NCBI RefSeq assembly: GCF_050632745.1
Contig: NZ_JBODSD010000001.1
Span: 372,001-436,000, forward strand
Source: Mumia sp050632745
GTDB taxonomy: Bacteria > Actinomycetota > Actinomycetes > Propionibacteriales > Nocardioidaceae
Direction of reading: 5' to 3'
DNA: 64,000 nucleotides
Below, piece after piece: positions 38,774 through 50,919 of this stretch (positions are counted from its first letter, which is position 1; each line of letters starts with the position of its first letter). The position numbers and the translations under genes were made by a program. The notes under the pieces were generated by a model. That model made no database searches. It saw only the letters and a program-made list of their open reading frames with translations, and had not been told where the DNA came from.

Positions 38774-39567
38774 AGGCGGCGCTGAGGTCGGAGCTGCGCA
38801 AGTGGACCTCCACGCGCCTGTGGTGGATCCTCTTGCTGGTCATGGCGGCGTACATGGCGTTTCTCGCGGTCGTCATGGCGTTCTCCGTGACCGTGGAGCC
38901 GTCCGCCGACTCCGGCGCGACGCCGATCGACGGCATCGACGCCGCGCTGACCGTCTACACGCTCGGCAACGGGCTCGGCTACGTGTTCCCGCTGCTGGCC
39001 GGGGCGATGTCGATGACGTCGGAGTTCCGCTACCAGACCATCACGCCGTCGCTGCTCGCCGAGCCGCGTCGAAGCGTCTTCCTCGGCGCGAAGCTCGTCT
39101 CCGCGGGGATCATCGGTCTCGCGTTCGGGGTCGTCGGGACGCTGGCCGGCGTGGCCGCAGGCGCGCCGATCCTCGCCTGGCAGGGCGACGGTGCGTTCCT
39201 CGGCAGCAGCGACGTCCTCGTCCCGGTCCTGCTGTCGGTCGTGGCGCTCGCGATCTGGGCGTTCGTCGGCGTCGGTGTCGGGACGCTGATCACCAACCAG
39301 GTCGCGGCGATCGTCGTGGTGCTCGCGTTCACGCAGTTCGTCGAGCCGATCCTGCGGGTCGGCCTGTCGGCCGTGGACGCCCTGGAAGGGGCGGCGAAGT
39401 TCCTCCCCGGCGCGGCGTCGGAGGCGCTGGTCGGGGCGAGCACGTACGCGTCGCTGGGGCTCGGCGAGGTTCTCGGTCGGGTGCCGGGTGCGCTGGTCTT
39501 CCTCGCGTACGGCGTCGTCTTCGCCGTGATCGGCCGCTTCACGACACTGCGCCGCGACATCACCTGA
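38770..39567 (+). CDS. ABC transporter permease (ABC-2 type)
   Basis: A 265-residue integral membrane protein with six predicted helices: the first at about residues 19-39 (WWILLLVMAAYMAFLAVVMA), a long extracellular loop with two short hydrophobic turns, then SAGIIGLAFGVVGTLAGVAAG, VLLSVVALAIWAFVGVGVG, AAIVVVLAFTQFVEPILRV and LVFLAYGVVFAVIGRF. MTSEFRYQTITPSLLAEPRR is the cytoplasmic coupling-loop motif of ABC-2 permeases. Overlaps the ATPase gene by ATGA, so both halves of the exporter are produced together. Substrate unknown. Confidence 0.88.
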   Translation: MKAALRSELRKWTSTRLWWILLLVMAAYMAFLAVVMAFSVTVEPSADSGATPIDGIDAALTVYTLGNGLGYVFPLLAGAMSMTSEFRYQTITPSLLAEPRRSVFLGAKLVSAGIIGLAFGVVGTLAGVAAGAPILAWQGDGAFLGSSDVLVPVLLSVVALAIWAFVGVGVGTLITNQVAAIVVVLAFTQFVEPILRVGLSAVDALEGAAKFLPGAASEALVGASTYASLGLGEVLGRVPGALVFLAYGVVFAVIGRFTTLRRDIT

Positions 39568-39658
39568 CCGGCGGCCCCCGCGGCGTACCGTCGGGAATGC
39601 AGGGGTGCCGCCCACCGTTGAGTGCGGTGACACCGACGCCCCGAGGAGGTGCGCCCGC

Positions 39659-40078
39659 ATGACCGAGGACTTCCGTCCCCTGATCCTCAAGCCGATCTTC
39701 AACGACGCGATGATCGCTGAGATGCCGCTGTACGACCGCTTCCGCCGCGCCGAGGAGATGGTCGCCAACCGCCACCCGCGGGACGCGATCAAGATGCTCA
39801 CCGGTGTCGTCGAGGAAGAGCCCAACCACGCGGCGGCGTGGGAGCTGCTCGGCCGTGCCTACTTCGCGGCCGCGCTCCTCGAGCCCGCCGAGAAGGCGTT
39901 CCGTCGTCTCATCGAGCTCGAGCCGACCAGCGGGTGGGCTCACGTCGCCCTCGGGCTGACGCTCGACCGGCAGTCGCGGCACCGCGAGGGTGCGGCGTAC
40001 CACCGGATGGCCGCAGCGCTCGATCCCGACCAGGACCGGCGCCCGCGGCTCGTCGCGGCACCGGAGCCGCAGGCCTGA
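39659..40078 (+). CDS. Tetratricopeptide repeat protein
   Basis: A 139-residue soluble protein with two to three TPR units: AEEMVANRHPRDAIKMLTGV, NHAAAWELLGRAYFAAALLEPA and SGWAHVALGLTLDRQSRHREGA. Family members mediate protein-protein contacts; many actinobacteria encode this short form as an unnamed housekeeping protein. ATG at 39659 is preceded by GAGGAGGT at 39644-39651, a strong ribosome-binding site. 91 bp separate it from the permease gene, so it may be independent. Convergent with the next gene. Confidence 0.82.
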   Translation: MTEDFRPLILKPIFNDAMIAEMPLYDRFRRAEEMVANRHPRDAIKMLTGVVEEEPNHAAAWELLGRAYFAAALLEPAEKAFRRLIELEPTSGWAHVALGLTLDRQSRHREGAAYHRMAAALDPDQDRRPRLVAAPEPQA

Positions 40079-40094
40079 CGGCGTACGACGTCGG

Positions 40095-41111
40095 CTAGGG
40101 CTGCGCAGCAGCAGCGCGGAGGTCCGCGAGCAGGTCGTCTCCCGACCAGGCTCGCGGACCTCCTGCTTCTGCAGCACGGACCAGCGCGACCAGGCGCGCG
40201 TTGACCGGGGCCGTACGCCCGAGCGTCTCGGCGAGCCGCACGACCTCGCCGTTGATCCACTCGATCTCGGTCACGCGGCCGGCCTCGAGGTCCTCCCACA
40301 TCGACGAGCGGGCCAGCGGGTCGATCGCGAGGGTCGGCCCGGCGACGGTCGCGTACAGGCGGTCGGGCATCACGAGCAGCCGCGGGATCCACCCCGGCGG
40401 GAGCGGGGTGATGCGCGCGACCGCCCACCCCGCCGCGCGGAAGGTCGCGTACGCCTCGCGCTGGGCGAGTGCGAGACACCGGCGGTAGGTGCGCTGCGAG
40501 AGCTCGGCCTTGAGCGGGAGCCCGGACAGCGCGTTGACGGCGTTGTTGAGGTTGAGCAGGAGCTTCGCGCGGAGGACGGCGTCCATGTCCGCCCGACGAG
40601 TCAGCGGAAGGCCGGCTCTGGCGAACACCGCCTCGTACGGCGTGACCGCGGGGTCGTCCTGGACCTCCAGCCCGCCTTCGGACCCCTGGTGGAACGCGCC
40701 TCCGCCCAGGTTGACGACGTTGAACGGCACCATGCCCGTGAGCACCGTCCGTCCGGGGAGCGCGGCGCGGAGCAGGTCGGCGTTGCGCAGCCCGTTCTGG
40801 AGGCTGACGACGACCGCGTCCGGCCGCAGCGCGCGCCCGAGGATCTCGGCGACCTCCGGGGTCGCGGCCGACTTCACGGTCACGAGGACGAGGTCCGCGC
40901 CTTCCGCCGCCGCGGCGCCGTCGGTGTCCAGCACGAACTCCGGCGTCGCCCGCACGTCGGCACCGCGATAGTCGGTGAGGTGCAGCCCGCCGGCGACGTC
41001 GTCGCGGACGCGCTGCCGTCCGACGAGGACGACGTCGGCGTCGGCGGCAGCGAGCCGGCCGCCGACGTAGCAGCCGATGCTGCCCGCTCCGTACACGCAG
41101 ATCCGAGGCAC
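40095..41111 (-). CDS. Ketopantoate reductase-like (2-dehydropantoate 2-reductase family) protein
   Basis: NADPH-dependent reductase family, 338 residues. Rossmann motif ICVYGAGSIGCYVGGRL (about residues 4-20), VVLVGRQRVRDDV, DLVLVTVKSAATPEV, VVVSLQNGLRNADLL, and the C-terminal catalytic domain with AKLLLNLNNAVNALSGLP (Lys and Asn of the ApbA/PanE active site) and SSMWEDLEAGRVTEIEWINGEV. This could be PanE of pantothenate synthesis, but divergent paralogues act on other 2-keto acids. GTG at 41111 follows TATCGT by 7 nt; a longer start is possible. Divergent from the MMPL gene. Confidence 0.85.
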   Translation of the reverse strand: MPRICVYGAGSIGCYVGGRLAAADADVVLVGRQRVRDDVAGGLHLTDYRGADVRATPEFVLDTDGAAAAEGADLVLVTVKSAATPEVAEILGRALRPDAVVVSLQNGLRNADLLRAALPGRTVLTGMVPFNVVNLGGGAFHQGSEGGLEVQDDPAVTPYEAVFARAGLPLTRRADMDAVLRAKLLLNLNNAVNALSGLPLKAELSQRTYRRCLALAQREAYATFRAAGWAVARITPLPPGWIPRLLVMPDRLYATVAGPTLAIDPLARSSMWEDLEAGRVTEIEWINGEVVRLAETLGRTAPVNARLVALVRAAEAGGPRAWSGDDLLADLRAAAAQP

Positions 41112-41118
41112 GCGCGGC

Positions 41119-41124
41119 ACGATA
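41119..41124 (-). promoter_or_regulatory. -10 box of the ketopantoate reductase-like gene
   Basis: TATCGT on the minus strand ends 7 nt before the GTG at 41111. Confidence 0.4.
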
Positions 41125-41235
41125 GCCCATCGCGGCCCTTCCCTCCCCGCCGAATCCGCGGGCGCTGAAAGAACGCGGTCCTGCCGGTGCGCCCGGGGCA
41201 TCATCGAGGCAACCGGACGACTGGGGGGTCGTGTC

Positions 41236-43994
<2,759 letters not shown>

Positions 43995-43998
<4 letters not shown>

Positions 43999-46064
43999 GC
44001 GAGACGACAGCCGTACGACGCAGGGACGGACGACGCAGGTGGACGCGCTGGCTGGCCGTCGGTGTGGTGCTGCCGCTGCTCGCCGCCTCGGTCGTGATCT
44101 GGTCGGTGGCCGACCGCGAGGACGAGCTCGACCAGATCCCGGTCGCGGTCGTCAACGACGACAAGATCCTCTCCGACCCCCAGCCGATGGCGGCCGGGCG
44201 GGCGCTCACCGCCTCGCTGACCGATCCCACCACCTCCGGGCCCGACCTCGACTGGACGCTGACCGACTCCGCCGACGCGACGAGCGGGCTCGCGGACGGC
44301 TCGTACTACGCCGTGCTCACCATCCCGTCCGACTTCTCCAGCGCGATCGTGTCGTCCGGCACCGACAAGCCCGTCCAGGGTCAGCTGCAGCTGACCAGCA
44401 ACGCCGCAGCGAGCTCGACGGTGCCCTACCTCAGCAACCGGATCGCGTCGGCGGCCGCCGCGTCCCTGGCGAACCAGACGACGCAGGGATACCTGAAGAA
44501 CGTCTACGCCGGCTTCAACCAGCTCGCGTCCTCCAACCAGCAGGCGGCCTCGAGCGCTGCGCAGCTCGCCGACGGCACCGGCCAGCTCGCCGCGGGCGCG
44601 ACGTCGCTCGACCAGGGGGCCGGGAGCCTGTCCGACGCCGTCGAGGAGCTGGCGGCCGGGAGCACGGAGCTGAGCACGGCCTCCGGCTCGCTCGCGACCG
44701 GCGCAGGGGAGTCCGCACGAGGAGCCCGCGGTGTCGCGAGCGGTGCGGAGGACCTCGACGAGGGTGCCGGTGCCCTCGCCAGGAGCGCCGGCGCCGTCGA
44801 CGAGGCGAGCGGCGACCTCGCCGAGGCCAGCGGTGCCGTCGCCCGAGGGGCGTCGCGCCTGGCTACCGCCGACCAACGGGTCGCCGCCCGCGCGAAGACG
44901 CTCGCGGGTGACCTCCGTGCGCTCGTCCGCGACTGCCGTGCCGAGGGCGGGTCGGTCCGCTTCTGCCGTCGGGTCGCGCTCGCTCGGGACCGCTCCGCGG
45001 TGGTGGCGGCGGGTACGGCGCTGGGGGCGCGGGCGGTCCGCGGACTGTCGCGCGCCACCGCGGGCACGGCGCGTGGCGCGGCCGCGCTCGACCGGGCCGA
45101 CGCACGCCTCGCCCGTGCCGCGCGGCAGCTCGACGCTGCGGGCGGTCGGCTGAGCCGGGGTGCGGGAGAGGCCTCCGCGGGTGCGACGTCGGTGGCGGCG
45201 GGCGCGCAGCAGGTCGCGGCGGCCTCGGGACGGCTGGCGAGCGGGGCGGCGCAGGCCTCGGAGGCCGCCGGGGAGCTGGCCGACGGCAGCGCCTCTCTCG
45301 ACAGCAGCGCCGCGAAGGTCGACAGCGGCGCCGAGTCGCTCAGCAGCGGGCTCGCCGAGGCTGCCGCGAAGAGCCCGACGTACTCGACCGCGCAGCAGGA
45401 CGCGCTCGCGACCGCCGTCAGCCAGCCGGTGGTCCTCAACGAGACCGTCGAGCACACCTCGCACGGCAACGGGTGGCTGGTCGCGGCCATCCTCGGCGCG
45501 GTGCTGTGGCTCGCCGCGCTGGTCGCGGCGCTCGGTGTCGACCGCGACGCGATCCGGCGCTTCGCGTCGGCTCCGGTCTCGTCGCGACGCCTCGCGTCCT
45601 CGCTCGCGCTGCCGGTGGTCGGTCTCGCGGCGGCACAGGCGGTCGCGGTGATGGTGGCGATGCTGGTCTTCCACCCGAGCATCGACGCGCTCGTGCCGCT
45701 GGCGCTGCTCTGCGTGCTCGCGTCGGTCACGTTCGCCCTCGTCGCGGTCGCGCTGCGCCTGGCCTTCGGCGGTGCCGGGATCGCGGTGTTCGTGCTCTTC
45801 CTGCTGCTGCAGGTCGCGGCCCTCGCGAACGTCGTGCCGCTGGAGACGGCGCCGGGTCCGCTGCAGGCGCTCAACGGGCTGATGCCGCTGACCGTCTTCA
45901 CGAACGGGGCGAACCAGCTCGTCGCCGGGGGCGAGGTCGCGTCGATCGCCGGCGTGGTCACGGTGCTCGCCGTGTGGGCGCTCGGGGCCTTCGCGGTGTG
46001 CGTCGCCCTGGTGAAGCGGCGACGCCTGCTCCCCCTCGCGCCGCGTCCGGCCGCCGCGGGCTAG
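43995..46064 (+). CDS. YhgE/Pip family membrane protein with heptad-like repeats
   Basis: A 689-residue protein. One helix near the N-terminus (WLAVGVVLPLLAASVVIWSV), a large extracytoplasmic region, and about five C-terminal helices (from about residue 495). The extracytoplasmic part between residues about 185 and 470 is built of repeats such as LADGTGQLAAGATSLDQGAG and LASGAAQASEAAGELADGSA, the coiled-coil/right-handed repeat seen in YhgE, Pip and ESX-linked proteins. Related proteins serve as phage-infection proteins and as parts of ABC-2/RND-linked export systems. ATGA overlap with the MMPL gene suggests one complex. Transport role is inference. Confidence 0.85.
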
Positions 46065-47224
46065 GAGGCCGCGCGACTCTGCAGGGCCGTCCGTGCGGCA
46101 TCGAGCACGAGCCGGTCCCACGGGTCGTCGAGGTCGCGCCCGGTCAGCCCACGGACCCGGCGCAGGCGGTGCCGGACCGTCTGCGGGTGCACGCCCAGGG
46201 CCGTTGCGGCCTCCGTCGCGCTGCCGTGGTCGAGGTAGCCGACGAGCCCCTCGAGGAGGTGCGTCTGCGCCGGGTCGAGGAGCGGACCGAGCGCCGCGGC
46301 GGGGAGGTCGTCGCCGGCCTCCGGGTCGGTCCCCGCGAGCACCGCGACGAGGAGCACGTCCGCGAGGGTGAGGATGCCGGAGCGCCGGTACGCCCGGGCG
46401 GGCGCGCGCTCGAACGCTCCGGCCGCGAGCCGGTACGCCCGGGGGAGCTGAGCCACCGTGAGGCCCTGGAGGACGACGGCGCGCGACGGCGTACCCGTAC
46501 GACCTGCGTGTCCGTCGACGTCGAGCGCGACGGGTGCCTCGCTCAGGTGGACGACGTGGTCGCGGGCGGAGTGCACGAGGGCGAACCCGGCCGTGCCCGC
46601 GGTGCCGTCGGCGCCGGCCGCCGCACGTGGGCCCGAGGGGAGGATCGTCAGCACCAGGCGGGACGGGATCGTGACGCCCAGCCGGGCGGAGCGGTCGGCG
46701 AGGGCCGCCCGCGAGGTCTGGCGGCCGGCGAGAAGGTCTGCCGCCAGCGCCGCGAGCACCCGGGCCCGGTCCTGGCGCAGGTGCGCCGACGCCTCCTCGT
46801 ACCCGGCGAAGAGCGCCTCCGACAGCTCGTCCACCCCGACGAGCATCGTGCGGTTCAGCGCCGCGAGGTCGTCGACGTCGAGCGTCTCGTCCCCGAGCTC
46901 GACGACGAGGTCGGCGGTCTCGACGGCGGCGACCCGGTAGGCCCGCAAGATCGCGGGGAGCGGGCGGCCGTCGGTCGCACGGGCGGCCCCGATCCCGCGG
47001 AACCGGCGCAGGTCCGCCTCGGTCATCGCGCTCTCGTCGACCCACATCTCGACGGTGCGCTGCAGCGCCCAGGTGGCGATCGCGGCGATCTCGTCGCGCT
47101 GGGCCGGGCTCACGTCGGCGTACGCGGGGATCTCGCGCAGCACGACGCCGATGACCCGTGCGGTGACCTGGTCGGCGTCGCGCGCGACCGCGCGCTGGAC
47201 GGCCAGACGCTCCCTCGTACCCAC
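46061..47224 (-). CDS. PucR/CdaR family transcriptional regulator
   Basis: A 387-residue regulator. The N-terminal about 150 residues are helical (RDEIAAIATWALQRTVEMWV; ILRAYRVAAVETADLVVELG), a GGDEF-like central domain follows, and the C-terminal about 60 residues form the PucR-type helix-turn-helix (LVGYLDHGSATEAATALGVH, PQTVRHRLRRVRGLTGRDLD). Regulators of this type control purine, sugar-acid or fatty-acid/steroid genes. GTG at 47224 is preferred: an upstream TTG at 47248 would start inside the inverted repeat TTGTCA-CTGAA-TGACAA. Divergent from an FAD dehydrogenase, its likely target. The 3' end meets the YhgE stop codon. Confidence 0.82.
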   Translation of the reverse strand: MGTRERLAVQRAVARDADQVTARVIGVVLREIPAYADVSPAQRDEIAAIATWALQRTVEMWVDESAMTEADLRRFRGIGAARATDGRPLPAILRAYRVAAVETADLVVELGDETLDVDDLAALNRTMLVGVDELSEALFAGYEEASAHLRQDRARVLAALAADLLAGRQTSRAALADRSARLGVTIPSRLVLTILPSGPRAAAGADGTAGTAGFALVHSARDHVVHLSEAPVALDVDGHAGRTGTPSRAVVLQGLTVAQLPRAYRLAAGAFERAPARAYRRSGILTLADVLLVAVLAGTDPEAGDDLPAAALGPLLDPAQTHLLEGLVGYLDHGSATEAATALGVHPQTVRHRLRRVRGLTGRDLDDPWDRLVLDAARTALQSRAAS

Positions 47225-47231
47225 GAGGTTA

Positions 47232-47248
47232 TTGTCACTGAATGACAA
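47232..47248. promoter_or_regulatory. Probable PucR-type operator
   Basis: Perfect inverted repeat TTGTCA-CTGAA-TGACAA between the PucR-type gene (start 47224) and the FAD dehydrogenase gene. A further half-site TTGTCA lies at 47277-47282. A site here could control both divergent genes. Confidence 0.5.
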
Positions 47249-47304
47249 CGTGCGTGCTCAATCGATGCGGGAATCGTTGTCACCGGCCGCTCCGCCGCAC
47301 CACC

Positions 47305-48966
47305 ATGTCCCGCATGGATGCTGATGTGATCGTCGTCGGAGCCGGACTCGCCGGGCTCGTCGCCACCGCCGAGCTGGTCGACGCGGGGAAGCGCGTGATC
47401 CTCGTCGACCAGGAGTCCGAGGCCAACCTCGGTGGGCAGGCGTTCTGGTCGTTCGGCGGGCTGTTCTTCGTCGACAGCCCCGAGCAGCGGCGCATGGGCA
47501 TCAAGGACTCGTACGACCTCGCCCTGCAGGACTGGCTGGGCAACGCCGGGTTCGACCGGCCCGAGGACAGCTGGCCGCGGAAGTGGGCGGAGGCGTACGT
47601 CGCCTTCGCCGCCGGTGAGAAGCGTTCGTGGCTGCGCGCCCAGGGCCTCAAGCTCTTCCCGATCGTGGGCTGGGCCGAGCGCGGGGGCTACGGCGCTGTG
47701 GGCCCCGGAAACTCCGTGCCGCGCTTCCACATCACCTGGGGCACCGGCCCGGGTGTCGTGGAGCCGTTCGAGCGGCGGGTGCGGGACGGCGTCGCGAAGG
47801 GCCTGGTCACGTTCCGCTTCCGGCACCGCGTCGACGGGCTGACGATCACCGACGGGGCGGTGACCGGGGTGACCGGCGCCGTGCTGGCGCCTGATGCGTC
47901 GGCGCGCGGCGTCGCGAGCAACCGCACCGTCGACGGCGACTTCGCCCTCTCGGCCCAGGCGGTCGTCGTGACCTCCGGCGGCATCGGCGGCAACCACGAC
48001 CTGGTCCGCAAGACCTGGCCGGCCGACCGCCTCGGCACGCCGCCGGAGGACATGCTCACGGGTGTCCCGGCGTACGTCGACGGCCGCATGCAGCAGATCG
48101 CGATCGACTCGGGCGCGCACATGATCAATCCCGACCGCGGCTGGCACTACGTCGAGGGCGTCAAGAACTGGGACCCGATCTGGCCCGGCCACGGCATCCG
48201 CATCCTCCCGGGCCCGTCGTCGCTGTGGTTCGACGCGCGCGGCAACCGGCTCCCGGTGCCGCTCTACCCGGGGTTCGACACGCTGGGCACGCTCGAGCAC
48301 CTGCGGACGACAGGTCACGACCACAGCTGGTTCGTGCTGACGCAGAAGATCATCGAGAAGGAGTTCGCGCTGTCGGGCTCCGAGCAGAACCCCGACCTCA
48401 CCGGGCGCGACGTGCGCCAGGTGCTCGGGCGCATCAAGCCCGGGGCGCCCGGTCCGGTCGAGGCGTTCAAGCAGCACGGCGAGGACTTCGTCGTCGCCGA
48501 CACGCTCGACGAGCTTGTCGCCGGGATGAACAAGCTGACCCCCGAGCCGCTCCTCGACGTCGACGCGCTGCGGACGCAGATCGAGGCCCGTGACCGCGAG
48601 ATCGACAACCCGTTCTCCAAGGACATGCAGGTCGTCGCGCTGCGCGGCGCCCGGTCGTACCGCGGGGACAAGCTCATCCGTACGGCGTCCCCGCACCGCA
48701 TCCTCGACCCCAAGGCCGGCCCGTTGATCGCGGTGCGGCTGCGCGTCATCACCCGCAAGACGCTCGGCGGGCTCGAGACGGACCTCGACGCGCGCGTGCT
48801 GCGCGAGGACGGGTCGGTGCTGGAGGGCCTGTACGCGGCGGGCGAGGTCGCCGGCTTCGGTGGCGGCGGCGTCCACGGATACCGTGCGCTCGAGGGCACG
48901 TTCCTCGGCGGGTGCATCTTCTCCGGCCGTACGGCGGGACGTGCGGCGGCTCAGGCGGTCGGCTGA
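47305..48966 (+). CDS. FAD-binding dehydrogenase (KstD/fumarate reductase-like)
   Basis: A 553-residue flavoprotein of the FAD-binding_2 family. N-terminal dinucleotide fold VIVVGAGLAGLVATAELVDA with ILVDQESEANLGGQAFWSFG, a central substrate domain (PRFHITWGTGPGVVEPF, LTGVPAYVDGRMQQIAIDSG), and the C-terminal FAD contact YAAGEVAGFGGGGVHGYRAL EGTFLGG. It resembles the COG3573 dehydrogenases annotated near 3-ketosteroid delta-1-dehydrogenase, so a steroid or cyclic ketone substrate is possible. ATG at 47305 (or 47314) is chosen; upstream extension is Arg/Cys-rich and unlike the family. Divergent from the PucR-type regulator and overlapping the convergent gene by 16 bp. Confidence 0.85.
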   Translation: MSRMDADVIVVGAGLAGLVATAELVDAGKRVILVDQESEANLGGQAFWSFGGLFFVDSPEQRRMGIKDSYDLALQDWLGNAGFDRPEDSWPRKWAEAYVAFAAGEKRSWLRAQGLKLFPIVGWAERGGYGAVGPGNSVPRFHITWGTGPGVVEPFERRVRDGVAKGLVTFRFRHRVDGLTITDGAVTGVTGAVLAPDASARGVASNRTVDGDFALSAQAVVVTSGGIGGNHDLVRKTWPADRLGTPPEDMLTGVPAYVDGRMQQIAIDSGAHMINPDRGWHYVEGVKNWDPIWPGHGIRILPGPSSLWFDARGNRLPVPLYPGFDTLGTLEHLRTTGHDHSWFVLTQKIIEKEFALSGSEQNPDLTGRDVRQVLGRIKPGAPGPVEAFKQHGEDFVVADTLDELVAGMNKLTPEPLLDVDALRTQIEARDREIDNPFSKDMQVVALRGARSYRGDKLIRTASPHRILDPKAGPLIAVRLRVITRKTLGGLETDLDARVLREDGSVLEGLYAAGEVAGFGGGGVHGYRALEGTFLGGCIFSGRTAGRAAAQAVG

Positions 48967-49238
48967 TCGCCCGTCTCGGGATCGATGTCGCTCGGGACGG
49001 CGTCGGGATCCACCTCGCCGGCGGGTGTCGCGTCGGTCGGCTCGGCGTCCTCCGGCACCTCGGTCAGGTCTTCCGCGGGCCCGATCGCCCCGTCGCCGCG
49101 CTGGACGGTCTCGGTCTCGTCCGGATCGCCGTGCAGCCGGACCGAGTCCGGCGTGGCGTTCACCGCGAGGACCGACGGGTCGACATCCGCGACGGTGGGG
49201 CGGTCGCTCTCGCGGCTCGGCTGGTCCGGGCGGCTCAT
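48951..49238 (-). CDS. Small acidic Asp/Pro-rich protein, unknown
   Basis: A 95-residue protein, very acidic and probably disordered: SVLAVNATPDSVRLHGDPDE, AEDLTEVPEDAEPTDATPAG and a tail of DPDAVPSDIDPETGD. No family recognised. ATG at 49238 overlaps the stop of the preceding gene as ATGA, which supports that it is translated. Its 3' end overlaps the convergent FAD dehydrogenase by 16 bp. Confidence 0.55.
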   Translation of the reverse strand: MSRPDQPSRESDRPTVADVDPSVLAVNATPDSVRLHGDPDETETVQRGDGAIGPAEDLTEVPEDAEPTDATPAGEVDPDAVPSDIDPETGDQPTA

Positions 49239-49516
49239 CGGTTCACCAGCTTGAAGAAGGTGCTGTCCTCGCCGTCGGCCTTCTGCTCCTGGTAGACGAG
49301 GGCCAGGCCCTCCCGGTCGAACGCCTCGAACCACGCGTCCCAGTCGACGTGCTGCAGCTCGTCGGTGCCCGCACCTCCGGGGAAGTCGAACCGGAGCACG
49401 CCTGTGCTCTCGACGCCGCGCTCGGTCCCGCGTACGCTCGCCGGTCTGCCGTCGTGGCTCTCGACCCACTCGCGGATCGTGTCGTGGTCGGTCGTCTGCT
49501 TGGTAGAACTGCTCAT
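49235..49516 (-). CDS. Small conserved protein (often mislabelled 1,4-alpha-glucan branching enzyme)
   Basis: A 93-residue protein with the pattern DTIREWVESHDGRPASVRGT, LRFDFPGGAGTDELQHVDWD, WFEAFDREGLALVYQEQKAD and a C-terminal DSTFFKLVNR. This matches a widespread short family in soil and plant-associated bacteria whose members are sometimes annotated as alpha-glucan branching enzyme although they are far too small to be enzymes of that type. Function unknown. ATG at 49516; coupled by ATGA to the acidic small protein downstream. Confidence 0.65.
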   Translation of the reverse strand: MSSSTKQTTDHDTIREWVESHDGRPASVRGTERGVESTGVLRFDFPGGAGTDELQHVDWDAWFEAFDREGLALVYQEQKADGEDSTFFKLVNR

Positions 49517-49606
49517 GCGCCGTCGCCTCCTGCTCCCGTCGGACGGACCTCTGCGCGGTACCCGCGGGGCGTCCTGCCATGCGAGCCGCGGACCTGCGCG
49601 CTGGCC

Positions 49607-50827
49607 TCAGTCGCTGGTCGCGGTGGCGGCGGCCCGCAGGGCGGCGACCTGCCGCGGATACTCCGTCCGTAGGTAGTCGCGCGCCGCCTCGAACAGGTCG
49701 ACCTCCTCGCCGGCCTGCTGGGACAGGTACCAGCGGTGGACGAGCACGTCGTGGAAGAACTGCGCCGGCTCGACGACGTCGCGGTCCTCGACCGGGATCA
49801 TCCGGCTGAGCGGTTCCCACACCTCGGTCAGCCAGCGGTGCGCGACCACCATCGGGTCCTCCTGCTGGATCTCGTGCGCGCTGGTGAATGCGTCGAGGTC
49901 GTTGAGCAGGCGCCGGGCCTGGGCCTCCTCGAGGTCGAGCCCGGTCAGCCCCTGGAGGCGACGCGCGTGGTGGTCGGGCTCGACGACCTTGGGCTGGATG
50001 CGGACGCGGTCGCCGTCGAAGTCGGTCACGATGTCGAGCTCGTCCACGTCGAACCCGAGGTCGTTGAGCTGCTCGATCCGCTGCTCGATCCGCCACATCT
50101 CCTCGGTGGTGAACTCCTCGACGCCGGTCAGGGCGCCCCACAGGTCGTCGTAACGCTCGACGATGCGGTCGACCAGGTCGAGCGGCTCGATCGCCGGGTC
50201 GAGCAGCTCCGCCGCCTGGAGGTCGAGGAGCTCGCCGAACACGTTGGTCCGCACCAGCTCCAGGTCCTCGCCGCGTTGGCCGTCCGAGAGCGTGTCGTGC
50301 AGCGCGCCGGTCTCCGCGTCCACCAGGTAGGCCGCGAACTCGTCCGCGCTGCGACGGAACAGGGTGTTGGAGAGCGAGCAGTCGCCCCAGAAGAAGCCGT
50401 CGACGTGCAGGCGTACGAGGAGCACGACCATCGCGTCGACCACGCCCTCGAGCGTGTTGTCGGACAGCGGGTGCTCGAAGAGGGAGCGGTACGGGAGCGA
50501 GCGCGGCAGGTGTGCCGTCACGAGGGCGGACGGGAGCTCGGACCCGTCACGAGCGGTCCGTCCGGTCACGACGGCGACCGGCTCCACGGTGGGGAGGTCG
50601 AGCCGCCGCAGGTGGCGGAGCAGGACGTACTCGCGCCGCGCGTACCGCTCGTTGGTCTCCTTGACGACGAGCACGGAGCCGTCGACGCGGACGAACCGGA
50701 CGACGTGGCGGTGGATGCCGCGCGGCAGGGAGACGTCGAGCTCCTCCGGCCACTCCGCGAGCGGCAGGTTCCACGGGAGCCGGACGAGACCGCTGCGGGG
50801 GCGCGCAGAGAGGAGCTGGACCGCCAT
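49607..50827 (-). CDS. DUF4032 domain-containing protein with protein-kinase-like N-terminal domain
   Basis: A 406-residue cytoplasmic protein. The N-terminal half looks like a small-molecule/lipopolysaccharide kinase fold: SVLVVKETNERYARREYVLL (candidate ATP-binding Lys), LVRLHVDGFFWGDCSLSNTL (catalytic loop with Asp and Asn) and AYLVDAETG (Asp of the metal site). The C-terminal DUF4032 region has EEMWRIEQRIEQLNDLGFDV, VRIQPKVVEPDHHARRLQGL and WYLSQQAGEEVDLFEAARDY. It is conserved in Actinobacteria with unknown role; kinase activity is inference. ATG at 50827 begins the conserved MAVQLLSARP; upstream codons add nothing. Confidence 0.85.
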   Translation of the reverse strand: MAVQLLSARPRSGLVRLPWNLPLAEWPEELDVSLPRGIHRHVVRFVRVDGSVLVVKETNERYARREYVLLRHLRRLDLPTVEPVAVVTGRTARDGSELPSALVTAHLPRSLPYRSLFEHPLSDNTLEGVVDAMVVLLVRLHVDGFFWGDCSLSNTLFRRSADEFAAYLVDAETGALHDTLSDGQRGEDLELVRTNVFGELLDLQAAELLDPAIEPLDLVDRIVERYDDLWGALTGVEEFTTEEMWRIEQRIEQLNDLGFDVDELDIVTDFDGDRVRIQPKVVEPDHHARRLQGLTGLDLEEAQARRLLNDLDAFTSAHEIQQEDPMVVAHRWLTEVWEPLSRMIPVEDRDVVEPAQFFHDVLVHRWYLSQQAGEEVDLFEAARDYLRTEYPRQVAALRAAATATSD

Positions 50828-50880
50828 GGGCCCAGCCTCTGATGCTTGGGCGGGCACAGCGAGCCGAAACGCCGCCGTCG

Positions 50881-50914
50881 CCGGGGTTTGCCGCGCCAGC
50901 GTGGCAAACCCCGG
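50881..50914. terminator. Hairpin downstream of the sugar-lactone oxidase gene
   Basis: A perfect 12-bp inverted repeat (arms 50881-50892 and 50903-50914, left arm CCGGGGTTTGCC) with a 10-nt loop lies 5 bp beyond the stop of the minus-strand oxidase gene, where a terminator is expected. Confidence 0.65.
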
Positions 50915-50919
50915 GCCGC

